Assembly: GCF_003075035.1 (NCBI RefSeq)
Contig: NZ_QCZE01000002.1
Location: forward strand, 310,001-374,000
Origin: Zobellella maritima
GTDB taxonomy: Bacteria; Pseudomonadota; Gammaproteobacteria; Enterobacterales; Aeromonadaceae
Length of the DNA: 64,000 nt
Direction of reading: 5' to 3'
Below, in pieces: positions 25,038 to 34,236 of the stretch. A model generated the notes under the pieces. The model did no database searches, was not told where the DNA came from, and was given only the letters and a program-made list of their open reading frames with translations. How positions within the stretch are numbered: the first letter of the stretch is position 1; each line of letters begins with the position of its first letter. The position numbers and the translations under genes were made by a program.

Positions 25038-26276
25038 TTAACTGTCCCGAGCGGCATTGGCATTTTTTGCCGCTATCCACTGAGACATATATTTGGTGCT
25101 CATCATGGAATGATGCCTGAGCATACCGCCGGTGAAATTGTCCAGCCGATGCGCTGCCAGATTGTCCGCCGTGGCGGCGATCCTGGCGATCAACCGGGCA
25201 CCCAGGGTCTGGCCATCGTACCGCGCAGTCAATAACGCGCCCCCGTTTCTCTGGGCGTTAAGCCAGGCCTGCTCATCCCGGTACAAGGCCACCGCCGCAT
25301 TGGCGAACTCGCTGGCATCATCCGCAACTACTCCCGGCCAGGGTTCCTGGTCGTGCATGCCTTCGCTGCCCACTGAGGTGGTGATGCTCGGCGTCTGCAT
25401 GATCATGGCATCGAGCAGCTTGCCCTTGATGCCGGCGCCGAAGCGCAACGGCGCCAGGCAGAGTCGGGACTGTTCCATCACCGCAAAGGCATCGTCGGCC
25501 CAGCCCTTGATCAGGAAGCCGGTCCTGGGGTTGTGCAGCGCCGTGGCCTTGGGAGGCGGGTAGGAGCCGTAGATATGCAGCTCGGCATCGGGCAACCGCT
25601 GCCGGATCAGCGGCCAGATGGTCTGCATATAGAGCACCGCATCCCAGTTGGGCGCATGGCGGAAGTTGCCGATGGTCATAAAGTGCCGGCGCTCAGCGAA
25701 GGCAGTGGTTTCGGCCGGGCAGCTTGCCAGGTCGACCATAAAGGGCAGCCGGTGCAGCAGGCGGGCATCGACCTTGAAGGTCTCGATCAGCAGTTCCATC
25801 TCGAAGTCGGAGATGATCAGCGACAGATCGCTGCGCAAGATGGCGGCAATTTCCCGTCGGGCGATGTCGTTGAACAGATCCGCCCGGGTCATGGCCCGGC
25901 CCGCCTTGTGGGCCTGATGGCGGCCATGGCGCAAGCACTGCAGGTCTTCGGTATCCAGTATTCTCAAGGCGTCGGGACAGTGCTTCTCGACCCGCCAGCC
26001 GAACTGTTCTTCCATCATAAAACGGTCGAACATGACGATATCGGGCCGGTACTCGGCTACATAGGCATCGAAACTGTCGCAATTCAGCGCTATGGCCCTG
26101 CTTGAAATCCCCTCGCGTGACAAATCCACCATATGCTCGGTCGGCTGCGCCGGGGTGGCGAACTCCACCTGCCAGCCCTGCCGCCTGTACAGCCGCAGCA
26201 GCGACAGCATATGGCTGCCGGCGGCGGAGGAGTTGGGTTCGGGCCAGACATAGCCGATCACCAGTACTTTTTTCAT
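25038..26276 (-). CDS. Glycosyltransferase, group 4-like
   Basis: 412 residues with the GT-B layout. N-terminal Rossmann domain: MKKVLVIGYVWPEPNSSAAG then GWQVEFATPA. C-terminal nucleotide-sugar domain: MTIGNFRHAPNWDAVLYM, ELHIYGSYPPPKATAL, GFLIKGWADDAFAVMEQSRL and LAPLRFGAGIKGKLLDAM, the last with the usual GT4 pattern around the donor phosphate. No transmembrane segment. Donor and acceptor sugars are unknown and no polysaccharide cluster surrounds it. The ATG at 26276 is the first in-frame methionine. Confidence 0.8.
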   Translation of the reverse strand: MKKVLVIGYVWPEPNSSAAGSHMLSLLRLYRRQGWQVEFATPAQPTEHMVDLSREGISSRAIALNCDSFDAYVAEYRPDIVMFDRFMMEEQFGWRVEKHCPDALRILDTEDLQCLRHGRHQAHKAGRAMTRADLFNDIARREIAAILRSDLSLIISDFEMELLIETFKVDARLLHRLPFMVDLASCPAETTAFAERRHFMTIGNFRHAPNWDAVLYMQTIWPLIRQRLPDAELHIYGSYPPPKATALHNPRTGFLIKGWADDAFAVMEQSRLCLAPLRFGAGIKGKLLDAMIMQTPSITTSVGSEGMHDQEPWPGVVADDASEFANAAVALYRDEQAWLNAQRNGGALLTARYDGQTLGARLIARIAATADNLAAHRLDNFTGGMLRHHSMMSTKYMSQWIAAKNANAARDS

Positions 26277-26382
26277 TCCACTGTTTTCCTGTCGTCACCT
26301 GTTGCAGCTGTTGCTGGCGCTCAGGTTGTGCGGTTCGGCTCATCAACTGCTTAGTGAACTAAGCGGTCGGGTGCCGCGTTTT

Positions 26383-27072
26383 TTATTTCCCAACATGCGC
26401 TATTTCATCGGCCTGCAGGTGGCGCCACTGGCCCGGCCCGATATCCAGGCGGATATTACCGATCTGTTCCCGGTGCAGGCTGAGCACCCGGTTGCCGACG
26501 GCGGCGAACATGCGCTTTACCTGATGGAAGCGACCTTCGGTGAGGGTCAACAGCGCCTCTCGGGGGGCAACCACCTCCAACCCGGCCGGCAGGGTCGGGG
26601 AGGCTTCCCCCTGTAACAGCAGTCCCCGGGCAAAGCGGGCCGCCACCTCGTCTGTCAGCGGATCGCGCAGGCCGACCCGGTACACCTTTGCACAGCGCTT
26701 TTGGGGGCTGGTGATATTGAATGACCAGCGGCCGTCGTCGGTAACCAGCACCAGGCCGCTGGTATCCGCGTCCAGGCGGCCGACGATATGCAGATCACAG
26801 GTCTTGTCCAGCCCGAGCCGATGCAGCAGCGACGGATACACCCCATCCGCATTCGAGCACTGGGTGCCGGGCGGCTTGTGTATCATGAAATACCGCGAAG
26901 GCCGGGCGATCAGCCGCCGGCCATTGAGGGCAATGTGATTGTTTTCATGGACCTGGGTCGCTTCGGCAGTGATCACAGTGCCATTGACGGTCACCTCGCC
27001 GGCATGGATCACCTTGCTGGCGTCGGCCCGGGTTAGCTCGGTGCTCTTGCAAAGAAATTTATCGAGGCGCAT
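26383..27072 (-). CDS. rsuA: 16S rRNA pseudouridine(516) synthase RsuA
   Basis: 229 residues. The S4-like domain MRLDKFLCKSTELTRADASK is followed by the catalytic block IVGRLDADTSGLVLVTDDG (catalytic Asp after R-L) and KVYRVGLRDPL, GRFHQVKRMFAAVGNRVL. RsuA makes pseudouridine at position 516 of 16S rRNA during small-subunit assembly. The start at the internal Met (27072), not the one seven codons upstream, matches the family N-terminus. Confidence 0.92.
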   Translation of the reverse strand: MRLDKFLCKSTELTRADASKVIHAGEVTVNGTVITAEATQVHENNHIALNGRRLIARPSRYFMIHKPPGTQCSNADGVYPSLLHRLGLDKTCDLHIVGRLDADTSGLVLVTDDGRWSFNITSPQKRCAKVYRVGLRDPLTDEVAARFARGLLLQGEASPTLPAGLEVVAPREALLTLTEGRFHQVKRMFAAVGNRVLSLHREQIGNIRLDIGPGQWRHLQADEIAHVGK

Positions 27073-27308
27073 GACAGGGCTCGTTAGCGGCAAAGAGCGT
27101 CATTATTGCACACTTTGCCTCCATATTAGCCGGACAGATGCGACACCGATGCCGTCTCTTGCCCTTACCTGATGTGCCGCTCCGCTGTGGTCATTCGTTT
27201 TGATATTGACGATAACAAGTTAGGGGTCTAATGAAGTTTGTGACGGCTAGACAGGATGTTAGTATCATGGCCCTGATAATATCCAATAACTAACAGACAG
27301 GTGGCAGT

Positions 27309-29093
27309 GTGCTAGAGCATAAGGAAAAAGTGCATCACTTGGGTACCTTTGATGCGGACATCCGGTTATCGCAGCGACCCCCCGACCATATTCCCGATAC
27401 GCGAATCGATCGTTTTACCTTCTTCTCCGTGTTATTCATCCTGGCGGCGGTGACCCTGCCGCTGGTGTTGTGGCCCGAGCAGGGCGCCGACTGGGTGGCC
27501 CAGGCCAAGACCTATATTACCGACAAGTTCGGGGTATTTTACCTGCTGCTGGGCGTGATGGCGGTGTTCTTTGTTATTTACATCGCCTTCTCGGATATCG
27601 GCCAGATCAAGCTGGGTAAGCCCGAGGACGAAGTGGAATTCAAGACCAGCTCCTGGGCGGCCATGATGTTTTGTGGCGGCATCGGCGCCAGCATCCTGTA
27701 CTGGGGCATTATTGAATGGGCCTATTATTACATGGGTCCCCCTTTCGGTTTGACCCCCGGTTCTCCCGAAGCCATCAGCTGGGCCACCACCTATGGTCTT
27801 TTCCACTGGGGCCCGGTGGCCTGGTCCATTTACCTGATCCCTGCGATTCCCATTGCCTATTTTGCCCATGTTCGCCAGTCTCCCCGACTGAAAGTCAGCC
27901 AGAGCCTGATGCCGCTGTTTGGTGAACGGTTTGCCATGAGCAACTGGGGCAAGCTGGTGGATGTGTTTTTTGTGTTCGGCATGATCGGCGGTGGCGCCAC
28001 CACCCTGGGGCTGGCATCACCCTTGGTGACCCAGGGTCTGAACGAGCTGGTAGGGTTGCCCGTTAATATCTGGAGCCAGGTGGCCGTGCTGTTGGGCACC
28101 ACGGTGCTGTTTGCCTACAGTGCCTACCGGGGCCTGAAAGGCGGGATACAGTTTTTATCCAATATCAACTTCTATTTGGCGCTGGGCTTTCTTGCCCTGG
28201 TTTTGCTGGCCGGCCCGACCAGTTTTATACTCAGCACCGGGCTGGAAAGCCTGGGCCGTTCACTGACTCAGATGATCACCATGATGACCTGGACCGAGTC
28301 ACTCGGGCAATTCGGTGAATATGGCTTCAAGCAAACCAATTTCCCCAAGGACTGGACCATCTTCTATTGGGCATGGTGGCTAGTGTTCGCCCCGACCGTT
28401 GGCCTGTTTATTGCCAAGATTTCCAAGGGCCGTACCATTCAGCAGATGGTCGTCGGTTCCATTTTCTTCGGCAGCCTGGGGTGTGCCGTGTTCTTTATCG
28501 TGCTCGGCAACTACGGCCTCTTCCTGCAATTATCCGGCGAGCTGGACGTGGTGGCTATTCTCAGCGGGCAGAGCCCGACCGCCGCCATATTCGCGGTGCT
28601 GAACACCCTGCCGATGAGTAAGCTGGTGATCGGTGTCTTTACCCTGTTGGCCATTATCTTTACCGCCACCACCTTTGATTCCATTTCCTATATTCTGGCT
28701 TCTGTGGTTCAGCGGGAAGTAGATGACGAACCCCATCGCTGGAACCGCCTGTTCTGGGCCTTTACTCTCTGCCTTTTGCCGGCGGTATTGATGTTCCTGG
28801 GTGGGCTGAGCACGCTGCAGACGGCATCCATTTTTGCCGGCGCGCCCCTGCTGATCATCATGGCGATGATGATGATGTCCTGCATCAAGGCCGCCAAATA
28901 TGATCTGCACTACCAGCCGGATTATTCACTGCAGACCATTCATATCGAAGAAGTGCCCGAAAACGCCCCCTGGGAGCAGGGAACAACGTCGGAGGCACCG
29001 GACGGTTCTGTCCTGGCTCAGGAGGCCATCTATGAAGAGATCCGCCAGCAACAGGATGAAGACCGGCCGGGCGATGAAAGAAGCATTGCCTGA
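27309..29093 (+). CDS. BCCT family transporter (betaine/choline/carnitine type)
   Basis: 594 residues with about 12 membrane segments, GTG start with AGGTGG close upstream. The BCCT hallmarks are seen: SSWAAMMFCGGIGASILYWG, YGLFHWGPVAWSIYLIPA and the aromatic TM8 segment WTIFYWAWWLVFAPTVGLFI then AKISKGRT. BCCT carriers move trimethylammonium compounds (glycine betaine, choline, carnitine) and, in some marine bacteria, DMSP, usually with sodium or protons. The long charged C-terminal tail (ending DEDRPGDERSIA) is of the kind that can sense osmotic state. Substrate is open. The gene is alone and is closed by a strong terminator. Confidence 0.9.
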   Translation: MLEHKEKVHHLGTFDADIRLSQRPPDHIPDTRIDRFTFFSVLFILAAVTLPLVLWPEQGADWVAQAKTYITDKFGVFYLLLGVMAVFFVIYIAFSDIGQIKLGKPEDEVEFKTSSWAAMMFCGGIGASILYWGIIEWAYYYMGPPFGLTPGSPEAISWATTYGLFHWGPVAWSIYLIPAIPIAYFAHVRQSPRLKVSQSLMPLFGERFAMSNWGKLVDVFFVFGMIGGGATTLGLASPLVTQGLNELVGLPVNIWSQVAVLLGTTVLFAYSAYRGLKGGIQFLSNINFYLALGFLALVLLAGPTSFILSTGLESLGRSLTQMITMMTWTESLGQFGEYGFKQTNFPKDWTIFYWAWWLVFAPTVGLFIAKISKGRTIQQMVVGSIFFGSLGCAVFFIVLGNYGLFLQLSGELDVVAILSGQSPTAAIFAVLNTLPMSKLVIGVFTLLAIIFTATTFDSISYILASVVQREVDDEPHRWNRLFWAFTLCLLPAVLMFLGGLSTLQTASIFAGAPLLIIMAMMMMSCIKAAKYDLHYQPDYSLQTIHIEEVPENAPWEQGTTSEAPDGSVLAQEAIYEEIRQQQDEDRPGDERSIA

Positions 29094-29112
29094 TAGCCGC
29101 ATGCTTATCGGC

Positions 29113-29136
29113 ACCGGCATGTAAAATGCCGGTTTT
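29113..29136 (+). terminator. Rho-independent terminator after the BCCT gene
   Basis: An 8-bp stem (ACCGGCAT / ATGCCGGT) with a 5-nt loop, ending in TTTTA, 20 bp after the stop codon. It may also help end the convergent MFS transcript. Confidence 0.75.
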
Positions 29137-29187
29137 AGCGGCGGGTCTGCCCTCATGCCTTGCGCGGTATGGCCGACCCGCTCTTTG

Positions 29188-30435
29188 TTAGTGCGGAGCG
29201 GGCCCGGGCTCCCGCACCCGGGTCAGCAACAGGGCGCCGATCACAAACAGCACCAGCAGGCTGAGAATGGATACCCGGTTGCTGCCGGAGATCAACGCCA
29301 CCAGGCCGACCAGCATGGGGCCGAGCACCGCTGCGAACTTGCCAATCATGTTGAACAGGCCGAAGTAGGCGCCCGCCTGATCGGCGGGGATCAGCCGTGA
29401 ATAGAAGGAGCGGGACAGCGCCTGCACCCCGCCTTGAACCAGGCCGATGGCGGCGGCCATCATAAAGAACTGGGACACGGTTTGCAGGTAATAGCCCCAG
29501 GCGGTAACCCCCACGTAGACCAGCAGCCCCAGGTAGATGGCCTTGCGGGTGCCTATTCGCTCGCCCAGGTAGCCAAAACCCACGGCGGCGGGAAAGGCGA
29601 TGAACTGCACCATCAGCAGGGCGGCGATCAGGCTGTTGCTGTCGAACCCCAGGGCCATGCCGAAATCCACAGCCATGCGGATGGTGGTATGCACCGCATC
29701 GATATACAGCCAGTAGGCGATCAGGAAGGTCAGCACGCCCGGCCTGGCCACCGCCTGGCGGAGGATGGCGAGCAGGCCGGCGAAGCTGGTGTCGGTATCC
29801 GTGCTGGCGGGGCGTTCCCGCACCCGGATAAACAGCGGCAGCGCGAAGACCGTCCACCATACCGCCACCATCACGAAGGATACCTTGACCGCCTGGGCCG
29901 CAGACGCCAGGCCGAACCATTCCGGCTTGGTGGCCATGACCACATTGACCGTGAACAGCAGGCCGCCGCCGAGGTAACCCAGGGCATAGCCCCAGGCCGA
30001 AACCCGGTCACTGTCTTCCGGACCCGCCACATCCACCAGCAGGGCATCGTAGAAGGTGAGGCCGCCGAAGAAGCCCACGCTGGCCGCTGCAAACAGCAGT
30101 GCCGCCAGCAGCCACTGACCCTGACCTGCCCAGAACAGCCCCAGGGTGGGCAGCACACCGATCAGGGTGAACAGCAGCAGAAAGCGCTTCTTGGCCCCCC
30201 GCCGATCGGCGATGGCGCCGAGCCAGGGCGAGAGCAGCATCACCATCAGGCTGGCCGCCGAGCTGAACAGGCCCAACCAGAAGGTACTGTGGGTGGCCGC
30301 CATCTCGCCGGCCCAGTATTGTTTGAACAGCACTGGAAAAAAGCCGGCCAGCACGGTGGTGGCGAAGGTGGAATTGGCCCAGTCGTACAGGGCCCAGGCC
30401 CAGGCGGCGCGGTTGTGTTGCAATGAAATACCCAT
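29188..30435 (-). CDS. MFS transporter, UMF1 (Atg22-like) family
   Basis: 415 residues with 12 predicted membrane segments. The opening [20 protein letters not shown] is the signature of the UMF1 branch, followed by [18 protein letters not shown] (the loop between TM2 and TM3), [20 protein letters not shown] and [20 protein letters not shown]1 proteins in bacteria have no proven substrate; the yeast relative Atg22 exports amino acids from the vacuole. The second ATG (30435) is chosen because AGGA lies 8 nt upstream. Confidence 0.85.
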   Translation of the reverse strand: MGISLQHNRAAWAWALYDWANSTFATTVLAGFFPVLFKQYWAGEMAATHSTFWLGLFSSAASLMVMLLSPWLGAIADRRGAKKRFLLLFTLIGVLPTLGLFWAGQGQWLLAALLFAAASVGFFGGLTFYDALLVDVAGPEDSDRVSAWGYALGYLGGGLLFTVNVVMATKPEWFGLASAAQAVKVSFVMVAVWWTVFALPLFIRVRERPASTDTDTSFAGLLAILRQAVARPGVLTFLIAYWLYIDAVHTTIRMAVDFGMALGFDSNSLIAALLMVQFIAFPAAVGFGYLGERIGTRKAIYLGLLVYVGVTAWGYYLQTVSQFFMMAAAIGLVQGGVQALSRSFYSRLIPADQAGAYFGLFNMIGKFAAVLGPMLVGLVALISGSNRVSILSLLVLFVIGALLLTRVREPGPAPH

Positions 30436-30468
30436 ACGGATCATCCTGTTGCTGTACGCCGGTGGCGG

Positions 30469-30897
30469 TTAGGAGTGTGGCAAGCGGTCGAGCACCGCCA
30501 GCATGGCCGGCGAGATATCCGTGTGATGATGGATCATCTTCCAGCTGCCGCCTTCCCGCTGATAGAGGTTGGTGACCCTGTGTTCGATGGCTATCTTCTG
30601 CCCGGCGAGGGTGATCTGGCCCTGTTCGATGCCGGTTTCACAGGCCAGCTCTCCGGCGATGTGGATGCGCTGCTGTTGCAACTCGACCTTGCCCCCCGAG
30701 GCCAGCCGGGCAACCTGTTCGAATGATGACCTGACCGCATCCCAGCCGACCTGTCGGCCACCTATGGGATGCAGGGCGGTGACCATGGCCCCCTGGGACC
30801 AGACACCCGCCAGGGGTTTGGCATCGCCATTGGCCATGTGGGAAAGGGCTGCATAGAAGCGCAGGGACACGGTGCGAACTTCGTCTTCCGGTGACAT
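30469..30897 (-). CDS. NTF2-like (SnoaL/DUF4440-type) protein
   Basis: 142 residues. FYAALSHMANGDAKPLAGVW at the start and LYQREGGSWKMIHHHTDISP near the end are typical of the cone-shaped NTF2-like fold of the YybH/DUF4440 group. The cavity residues vary too much to give a function. It is 34 bp upstream of the MFS gene on the same strand and may be co-transcribed with it. Confidence 0.75.
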   Translation of the reverse strand: MSPEDEVRTVSLRFYAALSHMANGDAKPLAGVWSQGAMVTALHPIGGRQVGWDAVRSSFEQVARLASGGKVELQQQRIHIAGELACETGIEQGQITLAGQKIAIEHRVTNLYQREGGSWKMIHHHTDISPAMLAVLDRLPHS

Positions 30898-31056
30898 AGG
30901 GATTCTCCTTGCGTGGCGGGTCGCGCCGGGCGGGTGCCAGGCTTGCTTCGGGCGTTATTCTCTATTCTGGTCGCGATTGCGGGCAGCCACAAATTTGCCG
31001 GGGCGTTTTTATGGCCGTAGAGTGACCGCCATGTGGGGAGGGACGGCCTGATGCAG

Positions 31057-31476
31057 CTAGACTAATGACTTTTCCATGGCGAGATGCGGGATCCCCGCTT
31101 CCATAAAGGGCTCGCCGAAGGGCGTGAACCCCAGCCCGGCGTAGAAACCAATGGCCTGCTGCTGGGCCCCCAGGTATACCCGCGGATACCCCCGGCGTGC
31201 CGCTTCCTCGATCAGCGCCAGCACCACCCGGGCGCCGAGGCCTTGGCCCCGATAGTCGCGCATTATGGCGATGCGGCCGATATGTCCGTCGTCCAGCATG
31301 CGGCCGGTGCCCACATATCTATCGTCTACCGCCACCAGGGCATGTATCGCCGAGCCGTCTTGCCCGTCGAACTCCAGCCCGGGGTCGATGTTCTGCTCAC
31401 CAATGAACACGGCATCGCGGATGGCGCGGATAGGGGGTTGGTGATCAGAGTCGAAGGCGACGATGGTCACGGACAT
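31057..31476 (-). CDS. GNAT family N-acetyltransferase (ElaA/YjcF-like)
   Basis: 139 residues. The acetyl-CoA motif RIAIMRDYRGQGLGARVVLALIEEA contains the R/Q-x-x-G-x-G/A loop, preceded by IRAIRDAVFIGEQNI and followed by VYLGAQQQAIGFYAGLGFTP. The order matches the small ElaA/YjcF-type GNATs, which have no established substrate. The ATG at 31476 is preceded by AGGAGA. Confidence 0.85.
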   Translation of the reverse strand: MSVTIVAFDSDHQPPIRAIRDAVFIGEQNIDPGLEFDGQDGSAIHALVAVDDRYVGTGRMLDDGHIGRIAIMRDYRGQGLGARVVLALIEEAARRGYPRVYLGAQQQAIGFYAGLGFTPFGEPFMEAGIPHLAMEKSLV

Positions 31477-31595
31477 GATGTCTCCTGTTACCGGTGAAAA
31501 GGGCCATTCTACACGGACCCAGGGTCGGAAACAGGCGAATGCGGCTGTGGTGCGGGGCGGCGCAGCACCTGGCGAACCCGCCGAGCCGACCGGTA

Positions 31596-32156
31596 TTACA
31601 GGCGGCCCAGGGAGAAGCGGCTGCCCTGGCTGTAGACGATTAGCTCTTCGCCGCCATCGGCGCAGGGTTCGGCCATTCCCAACTCGACCAGTTGATAAAA
31701 CACATTGCGGTGAAGTCGACCGAACATGCCAAAACGTACCTCCAGTGACGGTTCGGGTTCGCCGGTGGTGCTATTCTCGGTGACAATCAATGCATGGTCA
31801 GGCCCGGCCACGATCTCGTCGTCGGTGCTGCTGGTAAAGTGCAGTTCGCGTCCGTTCGGGCCTTCAAGCACTTCCAGCCCGATGAACAGGAAGGGGAGGT
31901 CATCGACGCGGATGCCCACCTTCTCAACCGGCGTTTTTAGAAAGTAGCCGCCGCCTTCATGCCACAAGATACGCGCAAACATCTTCACCATCGCCTTGCG
32001 CCTGATGGGATTGCCTTCATGGAACCAGGTGCCGTCGCGCGCGATGCGCATGTCCATATCGCCACAAAAAGGGGGATTCCACTTTTCCAGTGGCGGAACT
32101 CCCTGACTCTTGGGCGCCAGGTTACTGCTCAGTTTGTTCAGATCGAAAGTGTTCAT
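31596..32156 (-). CDS. DUF1285 family protein
   Basis: 186 residues from the ATG at 32156. PPFCGDMDMRIARDGTWFHE, PIRRKAMVKMFARILWHEG, YFLKTPVEKVGIRVDDLPF and RFGMFGRLHRNVFYQLVELG are the DUF1285 blocks. Structures of this family are small two-domain proteins with no known reaction. The longer upstream frame to 32381 covers AT-rich leader DNA and was rejected; the chosen start gives the usual family length. Confidence 0.85.
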   Translation of the reverse strand: MNTFDLNKLSSNLAPKSQGVPPLEKWNPPFCGDMDMRIARDGTWFHEGNPIRRKAMVKMFARILWHEGGGYFLKTPVEKVGIRVDDLPFLFIGLEVLEGPNGRELHFTSSTDDEIVAGPDHALIVTENSTTGEPEPSLEVRFGMFGRLHRNVFYQLVELGMAEPCADGGEELIVYSQGSRFSLGRL

Positions 32157-32644
32157 GATCGTGTCTTTCGTTCCTGTGCTGGGTGGGGGGAGTAACCTGG
32201 GATCAGGTTCTTTTTTCCCTGGTGACTGGAATCTAACATGTTTTTTTCTGGTGTGAATGACGTGACGACCAAGGATGCCAGCAAGGCAGGACAATAAGCT
32301 ACGGTGCATGTAACATATAAGCAGCATAATATCCGCTTTTTCAGTATCCCGCTTGATGGCTGATAAGTCGCTGGCCGGCAAGCCATTGGATGGCGGTTAT
32401 GAGCCGCGAGAGAAGAAGCCCAGTGCAGCGCAACCTTGCTGGGAAATGAAAATCGTTTGGATCTGACCGTTCCGCTGTTGGGGATTTTAGTGAATCGGTA
32501 AAGGGGATATCATCATTTCCGCGGCTGGATGAGGTATTGCAAGGCATATGGGTCGCAATGGCGTAATCAAATGTGCAATAAGCGGTGGTGCCACTCGTCG
32601 AATAATGCTTTTATATTTCTATTGGTCCTGTGAGATATTTCTAA
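32157..32644. other. AT-richer divergent intergenic region, no gene seen
   Basis: 488 bp between DUF1285 and lacI. The base composition turns distinctly AT-rich from about 32.2 kb onward, unlike the GC-rich DNA before it. No ribosome site fits the short frames here, and no clear LacI-type operator palindrome was found upstream of the lacI gene itself. Confidence 0.5.
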
Positions 32645-33673
32645 ATGAAAAAAAACAAAATACCATCGAACAGCCCAACCCTCGATGATGTAGCCCGGCA
32701 CGCCGGCGTATCCTCTGCGACCGTTTCGCGATTCATGAATAGCCCTGCTGTTGTCAGTGAGCGTAGCAAGCGAAAAATTGAGGAAGCAATTAACATACTG
32801 AATTACGTCCCCCACGCAGCCGCACGTGCACTGGCTTCCAACCGGTCGCGTATGATAGGGGTGATAGTGCCATCTTTGGATGATGCGCTTTTTGGTGGCT
32901 TTCTCGAGCGATTTCAAAGTCGAGTTTCCTCTGAGGGGTACACGACGATTGTGGCCTCCTCGAACTATAGTGCTGACAAAGAGCGCACCCAAATTAACGA
33001 GATGTTGTCTCATGGCGTGGATGCGTTATTGCTGGTCGGTTTATCACGAGATAAATCAATCTACAGCCTGTTGAACAAGAAAAATATTCCTTATGTCATC
33101 ACTTGGGCGGTAGATAGCTTTGGTGAACACCCCTGTGTCGGCTTCAGTAACCAGTTAGCGGCCGCTAAAATTGCCGATTACCTGATGGGTTTGGGGCACA
33201 CGAAATTTGCCATGATATCCGGTTTTTTGAAAAGTAATGATCGTGCTTATAGCCGGCTTCAGGGCGTTCGTGAGGCCTTGGCACGACGCCAATTAAGCTT
33301 GCCGGACGAGCTGGTTATAGAAAGGCCGCTTGGGGTTGAATACGGGCAGGAGGCATTTCGAATATTAATGTCTTGCTCAGAACGGCCAACAGCGATTATT
33401 TGTGGTTCCGACCCTCTGGCTTATGGGGCATTTTTCGAGAGCAAGGCGATGGGAATCGCGGTGCCTGAAGATGTCTCTATTACCGGTTTTGACGATACCT
33501 GGCTTGCACGTCATTTAACGCCGCCGTTAACGACATTGAGAACACCCCAACCTCAAATGGCAAAGCTGGCCGCGCAGTATTTAATTTCCAGGCTCCATGG
33601 AGATGATGTAGACGCCCCTCCGATATTGGATGTTGAATTGATAGTGCGAGAGTCTTGCTCAAGTCCGTATTAA
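32645..33673 (+). CDS. LacI family transcriptional regulator
   Basis: 342 residues. The N-terminal helix-turn-helix TLDDVARHAGVSSATVSRFM is followed by the hinge ALASNRSRMIGVIVP and the periplasmic-binding-protein-like effector domain (EGYTTIVASSNYSADKERTQ, GHTKFAMISGF, EDVSITGFDDTWLARHLTP, TPQPQMAKLAAQYL). This GntR/PurR-like layout dimerises on a CG-centred palindrome, and an excellent one lies at 34115-34132 over the promoter of the downstream catabolic genes. It is the likely regulator of the dehydrogenase-ETF-ABC cluster, with an imported methylated amine or sugar-like ligand as effector; the ligand is not known. Confidence 0.9.
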   Translation: MKKNKIPSNSPTLDDVARHAGVSSATVSRFMNSPAVVSERSKRKIEEAINILNYVPHAAARALASNRSRMIGVIVPSLDDALFGGFLERFQSRVSSEGYTTIVASSNYSADKERTQINEMLSHGVDALLLVGLSRDKSIYSLLNKKNIPYVITWAVDSFGEHPCVGFSNQLAAAKIADYLMGLGHTKFAMISGFLKSNDRAYSRLQGVREALARRQLSLPDELVIERPLGVEYGQEAFRILMSCSERPTAIICGSDPLAYGAFFESKAMGIAVPEDVSITGFDDTWLARHLTPPLTTLRTPQPQMAKLAAQYLISRLHGDDVDAPPILDVELIVRESCSSPY

Positions 33674-33676
33674 ACA

Positions 33677-33717
33677 GGCTGCACTATAATATGGCAGCAC
33701 TGACATATGGCTGCACT
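33677..33717. repeat. Three short direct repeats after lacI
   Basis: GGC(T/A)GCACT occurs at 33677-33685, 33693-33701 and 33709-33717, each 16 bp from the next. The third copy is followed by GAAAA and AGTGCA, which can pair with it as a small hairpin. They start directly after the lacI stop codon. Confidence 0.6.
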
Positions 33718-33819
33718 GAAAAAGTGCACCATGCCTTATTGTTGAGCATGCCATGTTTTTCTTTCGTAAGTTAAATATTCTGCTATCTTGGGAATATGTA
33801 TTATTTTACGCTTTTTTAT

Positions 33820-33843
33820 TGAGGGTTATTTCTTCAACCCTCA
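33820..33843. terminator. Hairpin in the lacI-dehydrogenase gap
   Basis: An 8-bp perfect stem TGAGGGTT / AACCCTCA with an 8-nt loop, preceded by a T-run. The region 33674-34236 (563 bp) otherwise holds the three repeats, this hairpin, and the promoter/operator at its right end; no gene was seen. Confidence 0.4.
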
Positions 33844-34087
33844 GGCCAATATCTCGTTCCCTGCCGACGGGTGATTGAGCATGCACTTGCCGAATAACGA
33901 TCATGCCTATCATTTAAACTTTAACTTAATCAATTTGTTACAGGCTTTATGTGTCTGGAGTGGTGGCGCGTTCAGACCATGTTCCCCTGGTACCGAAAGC
34001 CCGACATTGTCTTATTGACTGCCTGGTTTTTATAACAAAATGCTATAAATCACGTCAGCAAATCTTAAAAAAATTCCGATCCGGGTG

Positions 34088-34116
34088 TTGCGTATGGAAA
34101 AACCCAGTGCTAATAA
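34088..34116 (+). promoter_or_regulatory. Sigma-70 promoter of the dehydrogenase operon
   Basis: TTGCGT (34088-34093), 17-nt spacer, TAATAA (34111-34116). The -10 box overlaps the left end of the palindromic operator. The start codon is 120 bp downstream. Confidence 0.55.
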
Positions 34117-34132
34117 TGAAAGCGCTTACATT
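34115..34132. promoter_or_regulatory. LacI-family operator
   Basis: AATGAAAGCGCTTACATT is an 18-bp CG-centred palindrome with a single mismatched pair, and matches the LacI/PurR/CcpA-type consensus TGWAAGCGNTNWCA closely. It covers the -10 and start region of the promoter, the classical place for repression. A lacI gene lies 440 bp upstream. Confidence 0.72.
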
Positions 34133-34236
34133 GTTGCGTTTGTTGGACCTGCAGTCCTGAACAAACCTGAAATGAGATCCTGTTGGTAAGGCCAGCTAGT
34201 TGGGCGGGCGTCGCAAAAAACACTTAAGGAAAAGCC

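Noticed and set aside
29434-30426. 330-codon plus-strand frame opposite the MFS transporter
   Set aside because: Its product is rich in Gln/His/Gly with no fold pattern, and the minus strand encodes a clear 12-TM carrier.
33677-33717. Iterons as a replication origin
   Set aside because: Only three copies, no DnaA boxes, AT-rich unwinding region or replication gene nearby; kept only as a repeat finding.
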